From positions 11,707,538 to 11,742,537 of the forward strand of contig CM022667.1 in assembly GCA_012295275.1 (NCBI GenBank): a stretch of DNA of 35,000 nucleotides. The letters run 5' to 3'. The notes below the pieces were generated by a model. The model saw only the letters and a program-made list of their open reading frames with translations, was not told the origin of the DNA and ran no database searches. This document shows, piece after piece, positions 20,929 to 29,139 of the stretch. This stretch comes from Chrysomallon squamiferum. Lineage: Eukaryota; Mollusca; Gastropoda; Neomphalida; Peltospiridae. Positions within the stretch are counted from its first letter, which is position 1; each line of letters begins with the position of its first letter. Made by a program: the position numbers and the translations under genes.

Positions 20929-22151
20929 TGTGACCTATCAATAACAGTAAAAATAGTAGCATAATAATAGCAGGGGCAGAAGAAACAGAAGTAAATGGTA
21001 ATAGTATCAGTAATAATAGTGGTAGTAGTAGTAACAATCATAATAGCAGTAATAGTAAACGTAACAGCACTAGTGGCAGTAGTGATACATTGATGATAGT
21101 AATAATAATAGCAATAGTGGTAGCTGCAGTAGTAGCAGCAAAAGCAGTTGCTGCACTAGTTGTAATCGAAGTCGAAGTCGTAGTGTAAGTCTTACTACTA
21201 GTAGCGGTGGTAATGTTGGTGATGATGGTAGTGGTAATGACGTTAGTAGTAGTTGTAGTAGTAGTAGTAACAGAGGTAGTATTAAAACAACAGCAGTAAT
21301 ATTAGTTATAATTCAGTAATTTAGGTTGCTGTTGTTTTTGCTGCGGATACAGCTGTTGTTGGAGACGATGATAATGATCTTTCTGGTGTCGTTGCCAACT
21401 GAACAGGAAGATAATTATGATACATGCTTTTCTTTGTCAAGTTGAACAATTACCGTATGTTTGACACTAATAGCTCAGTGGTTGGTAAATAATGGTTAGT
21501 TATCTCTCACAAGTGCGACGTTATAAACCTTTACACAGTTCTTGTTCATTTACTGAGTCTGGTCGCCCTTTAACACAACACTCGTCCGTAATATGCCATA
21601 ATATTTAGAACACTCGACTCAAACATATGTCAGAGTACTTTCTCATGTTCGTTCATGTTCAGGACACTCTAATAAAACATTTGTTGGAGTATTCAGAATA
21701 CTGTACTGAAAATGTTTTTTAATTTTATGTTAGATAATTCGTTTTTTTTTTTTTCTTTCAGAACATTGTTTAAAACGTTTATGATAGATCATTTATTGAG
21801 AACATTTTTGTAGTAAAACATGCTTGATGTTTTTTTTGATTTTTTTTTTTATTTTTCTTTAATCGTTATGTTTTTTTGTTTTTGTTTGCAGATGCTAAGC
21901 TGATTGCTATCAAGTATGACTGCAAATACACGGAGGTGTCCGTGGCTCTGAACCAGCACGTGGACGAGCTCGTCGTGGGGACTCTGACTCAGATTCGCTT
22001 GAAGCTGAACCCAGATGCGGGCGCCTCCCAGCAAGCGGAGAAAGCGAAGAGGAAGATCAGCTCGCCGAAACGAGCCATGTCGTTCATCACGAAACTCTTC
22101 AAACAAAACAGCAAGAAGGCCAAATCGTGTGACAATCTTTTCGTGTGCTAA
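8183..22151 (+). CDS. RGK-family (Rad/Rem/Gem/Kir-like) small GTPase, four coding exons, 365 aa
   Basis: Spliced CDS: 8183-8747, 16348-16433, 17449-17635, 21892-22151 (1098 nt with stop). Seen: residues 1-153 are basic and Ser-rich; the G domain starts near 156 with P-loop GSTGVGKT (162-169). A G3-like IDGPQ (213-217) replaces Ras DxxG. SKTD (266-269) sits at G4 and TEVSV (293-297) at G5. A basic tail (330-357) leads to the end AKSCDNLFVC. Family knowledge: RGK proteins have N- and C-terminal extensions, a degenerate G3 (DxWE in vertebrates), no CAAX box and a conserved Cys seven residues from the end; C359 fits. They bind voltage-gated calcium-channel beta subunits, calmodulin and 14-3-3, damp calcium current at the plasma membrane and remodel the cytoskeleton; the same role here is inference. 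Vertebrate members have about 296-340 residues, so the length is typical. Orthology to one of Rad, Rem, Gem or an arthropod RGK cannot be decided by eye. Confidence 0.93.
8752..8776 (+). repeat. T25 tract directly after the exon 1 donor
   Basis: Uninterrupted T run starting four bases after the GT of intron 1. It is read as poly-Phe if the intron is retained. Confidence 0.95.
9167..9183. promoter_or_regulatory. CRE octamer followed by CACGTG E-box in intron 1
   Basis: TGACGTCA at 9167-9174 and CACGTG at 9178-9183, about 420 bases inside intron 1. The same two boxes occur in the proximal promoter. Function is inferred from motif identity only. Confidence 0.35.
9278..9352. repeat. (TTA)n to (TTTA)n microsatellite
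   Basis: TTA triplets then TTTA tetranucleotides. Confidence 0.93.
9465..9670. repeat. Decaying triplet array (GTA/GTT/GCA-like)
   Basis: Three-base periodic sequence of mixed related triplets. The ORFs it opens encode Leu/Val/Ser runs and are not genes. Confidence 0.6.
10096..10130. repeat. (TTA)n microsatellite
   Basis: About 11 units, one interrupted by TTG. Confidence 0.9.
10640..10770. repeat. Interrupted (CT)n tract
   Basis: CTCTCT blocks separated by TT, TG and CA interruptions. Confidence 0.8.
11347..11403. repeat. (CT)n microsatellite, about 28 units
   Basis: Uninterrupted CT/TC dinucleotides. Confidence 0.97.
11640..11850. repeat. (TTA)n/(TTG)n/(TTTA)n array
   Basis: ATT, TTG and TTTA units in alternating blocks. 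The two overlapping ORFs here are low-complexity Leu/Tyr/Ile/Phe. Confidence 0.9.
12170..12375. repeat. Decaying triplet array with pure (TAG)n core
   Basis: TTG/TGC-like triplets, TTTA units at 12255-12280, then TAG/CAG triplets at 12280-12320. ORFs are low complexity. Confidence 0.7.
12520..12785. repeat. (CAA)n, (AAT)n, (AAAT)n and (TTA)n cluster
   Basis: CAA/CAG triplets at 12525-12570, AAT at 12600-12630, AAAT at 12630-12655 and TTA at 12711-12785. The AAT and TTA blocks are complementary and about 80 bases apart, so they can pair. Confidence 0.9.
13026..13114 (+). repeat. Dispersed repeat, copy B (pair with 6454-6559)
   Basis: Same order of blocks as copy A in the same orientation, 6.6 kb further on within intron 1. 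This copy is shorter because its T run and the segment after GTTCGTTATAA are shorter. Confidence 0.7.
13245..13475. repeat. (ATC)n, (ATT)n, T-rich and (TTG)n cluster
   Basis: CAT/ATT triplets at 13288-13337, T-rich tract at 13346-13412 and GTTGTT at 13440-13470. The reverse ORF is poly-Asn/Asp/Lys low complexity. Confidence 0.85.
13723..13730. promoter_or_regulatory. CRE octamer in intron 1
   Basis: Perfect palindrome TGACGTCA, directly followed by ATAACGATCG, in non-repetitive DNA. Motif only. Confidence 0.3.
14108..14220. repeat. (ATTC)n and (ATTT)n array
   Basis: TTCA tetranucleotides at 14112-14136, then decaying TTTA/TTAC units. Confidence 0.88.
14564..14571. promoter_or_regulatory. 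CRE octamer in intron 1
   Basis: Perfect TGACGTCA, followed within 8 bases by CCTGACCTC, a nuclear-receptor-like half site. Motif only. Confidence 0.3.
14625..14654. repeat. A30 run
   Basis: Homopolymer of about 30 A. No element body with a recognisable 5' end was found upstream, so a retroposon tail is possible but unproven. Confidence 0.85.
14780..15135. promoter_or_regulatory. Candidate internal enhancer or alternative promoter in intron 1
   Basis: CpG-richer, non-repetitive island. It contains a 5-bp-stem hairpin TCCGC/GCGGA (about 14867-14883), a TATAAAA at 15012-15018, kappaB-like GGAGATTCCCC (15023-15033) overlapping a palindrome around CCCCGGCGGGG, then GGGGAAAATC, and a perfect CRE TGACGTCA at 15106-15113. 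No open reading frame on either strand resembles an RGK N-terminus, so an alternative coding first exon is not supported; enhancer is the simpler reading. Confidence 0.3.
15179..15240. repeat. (GA)n microsatellite, about 31 units
   Basis: Uninterrupted GA dinucleotides. Confidence 0.97.
15289..15550. repeat. 62-bp minisatellite, four copies, nested with (AAAT)n
   Basis: The block ACACATTAATGCTTGCAAAT recurs with small changes at 15300, 15362, 15423 and 15489 (spacing 62, 61 and 66), each preceded by GATAGATAA-like sequence and followed by AAATAAAT units. Confidence 0.9.
16100..16340. repeat. (TTTA)n-rich DNA just upstream of exon 2
   Basis: Pure TTTA at 16109-16147, then TTA and TTTA variants up to the acceptor region. 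Confidence 0.88.
16348..16433 (+). CDS. RGK GTPase exon 2: switch I/switch II region
   Basis: 86 bases, residues 189-217 when joined to the spare base of exon 1. It reads PDTDDES, then MVVSLLVDGEES, then MMEFIDGPQ. VDGEES lies in the strand pair between switch I and G3, as in RGK proteins. The acceptor is TTATCTTACAG, preceded by a branch-like TACTGAT at 16322-16328, with its A 21 bases upstream of the exon. The donor CAG|GTGAGA is strong. This exon is too short for simple ORF finding; it is supported by frame continuity on both sides and by family similarity. Confidence 0.9.
16434..17448 (+). other. Intron 2 of the RGK gene (1015 bp)
   Basis: GTGAGA to TATTCAG. It contains an (ACAC/ACAT)-rich stretch at 16530-16630, an A run at 16727-16749, a probable SINE remnant at 16970-17074 and a T-rich 3' third with many GTTTT words. 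The frame upstream of exon 3 is open for about 150 bases only because it is T-rich. Confidence 0.88.
16970..17074 (+). mobile_element. Probable tRNA-derived SINE remnant in intron 2
   Basis: TAACGCAGTGGTTAGAG at 16975-16991 is close to a tRNA A-box context, and the stretch ends in an AAAT tail (17055-17074) typical of SINEs with simple-repeat tails. The B-box is too degraded to identify. Cephalopod and other molluscan genomes carry many tRNA SINEs; assignment to a named family is not possible here. Confidence 0.4.
17449..17635 (+). CDS. RGK GTPase exon 3: central G domain and G4
   Basis: 187 bases, residues 218-279 plus one base. It contains DAYIVVFSSIDQASFNAA, which corresponds to the DAYxxVYSxxDRxSFexA strand-helix of RGK and Ras proteins, then VILVASKTDLVRQRRVS, matching the family's VILVGNKxDLxRxREVS. 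The G4 Asn is Ser (codon AGC, 17593-17595) and the preceding Gly is Ala. The acceptor is TTTATTCAG; the donor CAG|GTTTGT is only moderate. Bases before the exon are also open in this frame, but they are low-complexity T-rich intron and are excluded. Confidence 0.92.
17726..17900. repeat. (TTTTA)n low-complexity array
   Basis: Pure TTTTA pentamers at 17730-17763, then TTTTTA and ACGT interruptions. Confidence 0.88.
18440..18720. other. CpG-richer island in intron 3 with perfect hairpins
   Basis: Non-repetitive. ACGGCG-TTTTT-CGCCGT at 18542-18558 and CTAGAG-TGGA-CTCTAG at 18667-18682 are perfect 6-bp stems. A variant CRE TGACGTAA lies near 18648. The 81-codon reverse ORF is Arg/Lys-rich and unrecognised. 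Possibly an intronic regulatory element. Confidence 0.3.
18778..18978. repeat. Compound (GT)n-(GA)n microsatellite
   Basis: GT dinucleotides, interrupted by GA and TT, from 18778; pure GA from about 18930 to 18978. ORFs on both strands are Val/Cys or Thr/His and Ser/Leu repeats. Confidence 0.95.
19482..19518. repeat. (AAT)n microsatellite
   Basis: About 12 uninterrupted units. Confidence 0.95.
20057..20095. repeat. Short tandem of CTGGGAATT boxes
   Basis: CTGGGAATT at 20057-20065 and 20073-20081, then GTTGGGAA at 20088-20095. The period is about 16 bases. It may be an internal piece of an interspersed element; the surrounding 19620-20640 is otherwise non-repetitive with nothing recognised. 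Confidence 0.6.
20879..20934. repeat. (GT)n microsatellite
   Basis: About 26 units, one interrupted by TA. Confidence 0.96.
20940..21300. repeat. Long decaying AGT/TAG/AGC triplet array
   Basis: About 360 bases of related triplets (AGT, AAT, AGC, GGT) with a strong three-base rhythm and no long pure run. Confidence 0.7.
21471..21486 (+). mobile_element. tRNA-like A-box, possible SINE fragment
   Basis: TAGCTCAGTGGTTGG is a near-perfect A-box context. No convincing B-box or acceptor-stem pairing follows, so a functional tRNA gene is not supported. Confidence 0.3.
21892..22151 (+). CDS. RGK GTPase exon 4: G5, last helix, basic tail and C-terminus
   Basis: 260 bases including TAA, residues 280-365. 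YDCKYTEVSVALNQHVDELVVG matches the family's FDCKFIETSAxxQHNVxELFEG. QIRLKL follows, then a Lys/Arg-rich tail (KAKRK, SPKRAMSFITKLFKQ, KKAKS) that resembles an amphipathic calmodulin- or phosphoinositide-binding segment, and the end SCDNLFVC. S358 in KAKSC is equivalent to the C-terminal 14-3-3 serine described for Gem. The acceptor is T-rich and ends TTTGCAG. The last residue is an additional Cys. Confidence 0.93.
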
Positions 22152-22344
22152 CGTCCTAGATTAGTTGAAAGCTATCATCATCATCATCGTCGTCATTTGA
22201 ACACATTTCTCAAGTTTTTGGTATTGTAAATCCATCCCGACTGCAGCATCTGGACCTTCTTTATACGCTTTAAATTAAACTCCAGCTGCAAAAACACCAC
22301 GTGCTAAAACAGTGACATCTGCGAAGACTCATTTTGACGAGAAA

Positions 22345-22553
22345 GACGTAATGATAATTATGGTATTACATAAAGAGATGACGTAATCATCCGAGAAAGA
22401 GTAACATTAACGGCAGTGCATAAAGGAATGACGTAATCATATGAAGAAGTCATGAATTTTTGTTTGCACTAAGAAAATGACGTAATATAAAAATTTTTAT
22501 TAAGATGTTCATATTTTTCCCAAGGAATAGTTTAGTATATGACGATGACGTAA
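22345..22553 (+). repeat. Repeated GACGTAA boxes in the 3'UTR
   Basis: GACGTAA occurs five times: near 22345, then as TGACGTAA at 22379-22386, 22429-22436, 22478-22485 and 22546-22553. The second and third boxes sit in a similar context (CATAAAG, two to three purines, then ATGACGTAATCAT), so the stretch looks like a decayed tandem array of about 50-base units. As DNA the box is a CRE variant; as RNA it would be UGACGUAA. Confidence 0.7.
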
Positions 22554-23035
22554 CAACAGGAAGAAACAACGGCGAAGAACTTCCATCACGTATAATAATG
22601 ATACCTTATTTCCCCCACAGGTAAGAAGAACCTTTAATCGCTTTCATTCACGAGATATTTCATCATGCTTGCAACGTGCAGGCGCGCACGCATACGAACA
22701 TACATACAATCAATAAATTATATATACATGCATAGATGGCGAGTTATGTACTAACACCAAATTATCTTAACCTTCAAGTATAATTTGCTATAGTAAACAC
22801 CGGAAAATTATAAAAAATTTATGTCCTATTATATTAAATGCATCCTCTAACAAAACTGTGCTAGCTATTGTTGCAAAGGGAAAGAAGCAGCAGATGTTGA
22901 TGGCCATGACAGCGTTCCGGAAATATATGGCATAGTAAACAATTTCATACGTGATATTGAACGAAATTAATATTTTTCGAAGGAGGTCGTTGCTGCTGGG
23001 TGATATCGATTGCGTTCATGCAGTTGTGACGACAC

Positions 23036-23041
23036 AATAAA
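23036..23041 (+). terminator. Candidate distal poly(A) signal AATAAA
   Basis: Canonical hexamer 885 bases after the stop codon, followed within 15-40 bases by GTCGTCGTGG and TTTGTTCTG, a plausible downstream element. An alternative hexamer at 22712-22717 would give a shorter 3'UTR. Confidence 0.5.
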
Positions 23042-23099
23042 GATCTCAGTTTGACGTCGTCGTGGCCTTTGTTCTGACACGTAATTAGTTTCTCTTTCT

Positions 23100-23104
23100 T
23101 CCTT

Positions 23105-23143
<39 letters not shown>

Positions 23144-23297
23144 ATTGTTATTTTTAATATTATTGGGTGTTTTTTTAGGATGATAATAATAATAATAATA
23201 GATGTAGGCGTAGTAGTAGTAGTAGTAGTAGTAGTATACGTAACAACAGCAAAACCAACAATAATACATTAATATCTGAGAAATTTGAACTGATACG

Positions 23298-23351
<54 letters not shown>

Positions 23352-23360
23352 TCATTTTTA
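23100..23360. repeat. (TTA)n, (TAG)n and (TTA)n arrays after the gene
   Basis: TTA at 23108-23142, AAT at 23181-23200, TAG at 23210-23236 and about 17 TTA units at 23298-23350. Their start marks the probable end of the transcribed 3'UTR. Confidence 0.92.
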
Positions 23361-23499
23361 TTTTTATTTTATTTTTATTTTCTCTTGTGTCTTTCTTTAA
23401 TTGTTATTAATTTAAATAGTTATTTCTTTCTTAACTGCAACGTCTAGTATTTTTTTTTTTTTTTTTTTTTTTACTCATAAGATCATTTTAAGTAATTTA

Positions 23500-24040
23500 C
23501 TATTAATATTATTCTGTAAGTAGAAAAGTCGCACGCTATGTTTACGGACTGGTGTTGTTGACGTCGTATCTCCAGCCCAAACGCGACACTTTCTTAGCAT
23601 TTCGCCTCTTTTATTAAAATTAGCACGCGACAGTGAAAACGATCGATACCCCGAACGTCCCCCATTTATCGCGGCTAATGACTGATAGAGTGACCGTCCT
23701 TGACCACGCATGCGCACATAAGGCTCTCTTATACCAGCGGCGCGAAAGTAAGTGGACTTGAAGTTTTTTTCAGTTAATAACAGGCGAAATGTTATCAGTG
23801 CTTGTCCTGGTGCTTGGAATCTGAAACAGTTAATGTGTTTCTTGTCAGCTGGGTATAAAATAAAAACCATGTCTCATCGGGCAGAACGCGTTATGCGTCT
23901 CCCTTGTAATGATCGATAGGTCTCCGAACCCATCACGTTATTCCCATCGTAATTAGCGTAGATGTATGTAAGTAATCAATAGATGTGGCAAGTACTGTCC
24001 TGTGGGAGGCACTAACAGGTATAACGGGGAGGGGGGAGAA
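23500..24040. other. Non-repetitive island downstream of the gene
   Basis: CpG-richer stretch with CGCATGCGCA (about 23707) and a + strand TATAAAA near 23855. A 131-codon ORF runs on the reverse strand (23475-23870). It has basic composition, no motif I recognise, and starts and ends in ordinary AT-rich DNA. It could be an exon of an unrelated gene or chance. Confidence 0.2.
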
Positions 24041-25240
24041 AAAAAATCCGATTTATTTTGCCAACTTTTTTATCATTTATTTCAAGCCTTCTTAAAAGGA
24101 CAAATAAAAAAAAATATTAAAAAATCAAGAAAACATGTTGGTAATTAAACATATTTTCGAAACTCAGCATGAATAATAATACTAAATCTTACTGGGAATC
24201 AATATCTCTTCAGCAAAACACCAAAAATATCAATACGTCTGGGCTACTTTATGAAATCTCTCTCTAAAAGCAAGTATATATTTCTAGATAGACCTTAACT
24301 TAAATATATTCATAAAGAACTGCCCCCGCACATATACACACATACATTTGATATACTTTTCAGTGTTTATATATGTTTATGGCTTCCAGCATACACACAT
24401 ATACACACAATTTTGCCTTAGAACTTAATATTTTATTTTATTTTTCAGGTTCAACAGTTTTCTTAACAGTCAGATGTCAAAGAAAATGGTCATGTGGCAA
24501 AATCGACTTGCTCCTTTTGAACTTTGCCTATCACAGGATACGTTTTGTGTGAGGTCGTAACTATTAATGATGACGTTAACAAGTGTTTTGATTGGACTTC
24601 AACAGAACATGCGCATTCTCACACTAAACCTGCTTCCTGTTCATATTAAAAACGCCATGAGCTGAGGAAAAATATGAAATATTATTTACTGAATTTTGTT
24701 AAAAAAAAAACTTTCATAATATGACTGTAGATACCATTTTCTATTATGCCGTTTTGTTTAAAACCAGTGTACCGTTTCAGACTACCTTTAACTTGGGAGT
24801 TACGTGAAGAATATTTTCTCGGATATTTTAAATTATGTGAACTAATGTAAATTTACCGTGTCCTTGTTACCATGAAAGCCACAATTCGCAAAGTACGTAA
24901 TTGATAAAGGCTATTTGTAATCGTTAATATCCCTACTCTTTCCAAATACCACCATGTACGTAGTACCTTGAACTGCCCCTCCTCGAATCTTTAAAAGTGT
25001 GCGTACTTTATGGAGTTTTCTTTAATTTGATTTATATTGTATGTTATCGTAATATTCTGCGTAAGATTCCTTGTTTAAATAATTATTTAGAATCAGTTTC
25101 TTTGCTTATTTTGTTTTTCGCCTCTTACCTTCTTCATTTTTATTTTTTTATTTACATGTTATTTTATTTTACTGTTTATCTCCATTGTTCTTTTTTATCA
25201 AGCTGTCAAAAATTATGACTATTTTATTATTGTCATTGTT
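24040..25240. other. AT-rich non-repetitive DNA, nothing recognised
   Basis: No microsatellite of note. A TTTTTCAG-preceded stretch open for about 35 codons at 24450-24559 ends in TAA and has no recognisable homology. Confidence 0.5.
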
Positions 25241-25249
25241 TTTGTTATT

Positions 25250-25251
25250 GC

Positions 25252-25338
<87 letters not shown>

Positions 25339-25339
25339 C
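25250..25339. repeat. (ATT)n microsatellite, about 29 units
   Basis: The longest pure TTA/ATT array in the window. It ends in TCGTCATCG. The ORF over it is poly-Leu. Confidence 0.97.
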
Positions 25340-25369
25340 GTCATCGTCATCGTATAATAATTATATTTT

Positions 25370-27090
25370 CCGTCTTAATTCAAATATCACAGAACTCATT
25401 TTCCAAAGTTTTTATCATTTAACATTCAAAGTGCGTATCGATTATTTCTTCGATCTTTCCACTAAGTAATTTCTAAGATTTGTATCGATTCGGTTATATT
25501 TATCGATTAATTGCCATTTCTCTCTGCCGATTTCGCCACTGGATTAGAAACCAAAATCTAAACAGCAATATAATACGAGATGCCTTATAAACAGCATAAG
25601 TATATATGACTTATAATCTGTCTGTGTATTTGTCTATCTATTTGTGTCCGTCTGTCAGCATATAACATTCATATTTCGAATTATTTTAAAACATTTAAAA
25701 TAAAACAAATTAAATACAGAAGCTAACCAAAGACCGCCCACTGTGTATTATAGTTTTATTTTCTCGTGTGTATATTTTTAAAAGTGTCTTCCAGTTGTTA
25801 TTACCTTCCCCAGACAAGGGACCAGTTTTTCTGAAATAAAATATTTTGATATACCTTTTACGTGTTTTTCATATAATTGTATTGGTATATGTTGTTGTAT
25901 TGTTCATTATTATTTTTTTGTATTTATTAATTATTATTATTATCAATTTATATATTTTTTATATGTGTATTTGTTTGTCTTTGTACTTGTGTGTGTGTTA
26001 CACACACACAGACACACACACACACACAGTTAACTACTTTTTTATATAAAAGCAGCCACATTTTTTTCTTGCTTTCGTTTTTGTTTTTAATCCAGTAGCT
26101 TTCATGATCTATCTGCAAATTGCAGACTTCATCAAATTTTTTTATTTGCACACCGAAACTAACTTTTATGTTCTGTTTTATTGTTTCTCTCGTAAAAAAG
26201 AAATAAAGAAAGAAAGAAATCCAGTTTTATCTTCAGTTTGGCATGGTAGTAAATATTTTTCTCGTTCTGCTTGCACATAACTTACAAACTTCATCTTGAT
26301 ATTTCTCTTTTGTTCCGGCACGGTGTATTAAATAGGCTTCTCAAAATGAAAGAATCTTTTTTTTTTTTTTTTTTTTTTTTTTTTCGTTTTTCTTAATTTT
26401 GTTACTATAGAAACTCATTTTTGAACCAGGGGCAAATCGACCTTGCTAATATTATAACCATTACTGTCCCAGTGATACAGATACGTCTACAAACCAGAAC
26501 GAACCGTTTCACCTTTCATACACAACTTTCAACACGACCTCATTAACGTTCTATGTGAAAGTGTGATCATTATGTACAACAACAACAAAAAAAATGTATA
26601 TATATATAACGGTGAATCGCATCAAAGACAAGACATCCTTACGTCGTCACAGCATACAATGATGTCTCTGTACAAAATAATTATTTTTACTTCCAGATGT
26701 TACATCACTCACGATTATGAAAGACGTAACATCTTCAGATACAGATGATGAGATTTGTAATGACGCATGGATTCAGCTGATAACTTCAAAACCGTCTTCT
26801 CCGTGAGAAAGAAAGACAAAAAAATAAAAAAATCCTGGAGGTGATGTCTGTTTTTTTTCAGTTTATCAGAGGGCGAAGTCTAACTGCGCAGTTTAGATAT
26901 TAAAGTGCTTACAGGACGCTTTTCTTGTTACGCTATAAATAACTGCTCTGCTGGTTGATACACTTTGCCGAGTTTCCAGTCTCGTAGGTACCACGATCGC
27001 ACCCTTGGTTCCTTCATTCTTATCGTCAGATAATTTGTTGAGGTGTAAGCCCTCTATATTTTTGACGTTTTGTTCTATTTTTAAATGTTT
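25370..27090. other. AT-rich DNA, no gene recognised
   Basis: Contains an inverted (GT)n/(AC)n junction at 25989-26027, which can fold into a hairpin, and a T run at 26358-26384. The remainder is unremarkable. Confidence 0.5.
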
Positions 27091-27099
27091 TAAATTTTT

Positions 27100-27109
27100 A
27101 TTCATTCAT

Positions 27110-27152
<43 letters not shown>

Positions 27153-27215
27153 TTATAGTCATTATTATTATTATTACTATTATTATTATTATTATTATTA
27201 TTATTTATTCATTTA

Positions 27216-27261
<46 letters not shown>

Positions 27262-27300
27262 GATGTTGTTGTTGTTGTTGTTGTTGATTTTTTTTTTTCT
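27100..27300. repeat. (ATTT)n, (ATT)n and (TTG)n compound array
   Basis: ATTT at 27105-27155, ATT at 27160-27260, TTG at 27263-27286 and a T run to 27298. Confidence 0.95.
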
Positions 27301-27441
27301 ATCTTCGTCCCAATCGTCTAACATATAGCCAGTTTAGGAGCACGATTTTATATAATATGAAAGCCTCATAAAATGGGAAATAGTTACAATGAAATTAAAA
27401 TAAAATAAACTAAAAAATGTCAAGTTTAATTCCATATGCTA

Positions 27442-27466
27442 CAAAAAAAAAAAAAAAAAAAAAAAA
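27442..27466. repeat. A run
   Basis: About 25 A in a row. Confidence 0.9.
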
Positions 27467-27952
27467 GGCGTACATAACTGAATTTAATAATTTAATCATT
27501 ATGATTTTTTTTTATTATTATTTTCTTTTATTGATTAAACACCTACATAGTCGCGTGAAAACGTAAATCTAATAATAACCGAAGAACAAACAAAAAATCT
27601 ACACAGCCCGGACGTGAACATCTATATCTGAACAAAGCGACGTCACCAAAACCCAAGGATAATAATAAGAAATATAAATATCTAATTAAAATAGTGTTTG
27701 TTCATTAGTTGTACCTGTGAATTCGTTTGCCCGTCTTACAGTTATCACCTTTACATTACTTACAGAAATCAAACGCAGTGACATGACAGTATGTGGTACT
27801 GAAGGGCTGCATTAACTTTGTTTAACAAGATTCATTAACAAGGTTCGTAAACCAGTGACTAATTGGTGGATCTACGCATGTAAAGACAGAGCGACCGACA
27901 AAAACGTAGAGAAACAAAGAATAAGAATGTTAATTAATACCACATGACCACA

Positions 27953-27977
27953 AGTAATAATAATAATAATAATAATA

Positions 27978-28038
<61 letters not shown>

Positions 28039-28280
28039 TAATAATAATAATAACAACAACAACAACAAAAACAAAAAACAATGACAACAACAAGAACACA
28101 GTAGCAGTGGTAGTAGAAGTTGTTGTAGTGGTAGTAGTAATAGTTGTAGTAACAGAAGTGTTGGTATTAGTATCTGGAGTAGCTGTTGATGTATTAATAT
28201 TAATAGTAGAGTAATGTTGGTGGTGGTGTTGTAGTAGTAGTAGTAGTAGTGGTAGTAGTAGTGGTAGTAGTAGAAGCAGT
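27953..28280. repeat. (AAT)n array grading into AAC and decaying GTA/TAG triplets
   Basis: AAT at 27953-28050, AAC at 28051-28070, then GTA/GTT/TAG triplets with purer TAG blocks at 28229-28270. Confidence 0.9.
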
Positions 28281-28439
28281 GAGAAAAAGGTCTACAGCAC
28301 CAACAATAATGACAATGGTAACAATACCAAAGGTGTAAACAATCAAAATGATAGACAATGATAATTAATTAATACTGATGGTGACTGTGACAGTGACATG
28401 ATAAAAATGTCACTGATAATATTGTCATGATAACTGTCA

Positions 28440-28900
28440 TCTTCTCAAGTTATTAATTATAAATCAACTAATCACGACACAGGAAAGAAATACGATCGCA
28501 CACACAACCCGCACTGAACTAAGCTATAATTAATGAAGCACAAATGATGTGAAACTGGACTAGCGATAGGATACGATCGCGCAAACCACGGAGTATAATA
28601 ATTTGAAAACTTGTTCTGTATATTCCCCGCCCCCGTTTTAAAAAGTATTGCAAAGATCTGATCGCTTAGTTCCGAAATATGAAGCGAGGAAGCAGCTTTT
28701 GGTCGTGGGAGAGAGAATTATTCTGAAGATGAAGCTGTGAAGCAGATGTCGCCTACCTGTCAGATGAAGAGAGAGTGACGGGTTTGAGAGCGCATTAGGG
28801 ATATAACGAAATTAATTAGTAATATTTATCAGTATCTTTATTGTTGTACGTCTGTGCTGTGTTGTTTTTGTTTATATTCCTTTTGTGCCTGAATTATATG
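28440..28900. other. Non-repetitive CpG-richer island
   Basis: Contains ATACGATCGC twice (28490 and 28571) and a GC-box-like CCCCGCCCCC near 28625. No ORF of note and no element recognised. Confidence 0.3.
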
Positions 28901-28903
28901 CAG

Positions 28904-28948
28904 TTGTAGCAGTAGTAGTAGTTCTTGTGTAGCAGTAGTAGTAGTAGT

Positions 28949-29000
<52 letters not shown>
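28904..29000. repeat. (TAG)n/(CAG)n triplet array
   Basis: TAG/AGT triplets with an internal run of about six CAG/GCA units at 28950-28966. Confidence 0.93.
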
Positions 29001-29002
<2 letters not shown>

Positions 29003-29139
29003 TTATTGTGATAATGGGCAAGTTACTGAATGCAGTAGAACTTTATGAAGCTTTCATATCCGTAGTTGTAAATCCGTAGTGGTAATTGTTGATGCAGCTG
29101 TTTCTGTCCTTTATGTCTCCTGCTACACCAATACAATTC

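Larger units (their letters stand above)
17636..21891 (+). other. Intron 3 of the RGK gene (about 4.3 kb)
   Basis: GTTTGT to TTTGCAG. It contains TTTTA/TTTAT repeats (17726-17900), a CpG-richer island with hairpins (18440-18720), a compound GT-GA microsatellite (18778-18978), (ATA)n at 19482-19518, a short repeat of CTGGGAATT boxes (20057-20095), (GT)n at 20879-20934, a decaying AGT/TAG array (20940-21300) and a tRNA-like A-box (21471-21486). No additional exon that would fit the RGK family is needed between exons 3 and 4. Confidence 0.86.
22152..23060 (+). other. Probable 3' untranslated region
   Basis: About 900 bases after the stop with almost no microsatellite, unlike the flanking DNA, where arrays resume at about 23100. 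It contains a CATCATCAT run near 22175 and repeated GACGTAA boxes (22345-22553). Two candidate poly(A) signals AATAAA occur, at 22712-22717 and 23036-23041. The second is followed by a GT/T-rich stretch (23050-23080), as expected of a cleavage region. The choice between them is inference. Confidence 0.55.

Noticed and set aside
21471-21545. Possible tRNA gene from a good A-box
   Set aside because: No B-box match, no cloverleaf or acceptor-stem pairing found by eye.
23700-23720. NRF1-like site CGCATGCGCA as a promoter for a neighbouring gene
   Set aside because: One mismatch to the consensus and similar GCATGCGCA-type words occur elsewhere (about 3847 and 24610); no gene start nearby.
23475-23870. 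Reverse-strand ORF of 131 codons
   Set aside because: Longest non-repeat ORF outside the RGK gene, but there is no motif, no promoter and no clear splice context. Kept only as an unexplained island.
24450-24559. Possible exon after a TTTTTCAG acceptor
   Set aside because: Only about 35 codons open to a stop, no donor in frame with known domains, no similarity recognised.
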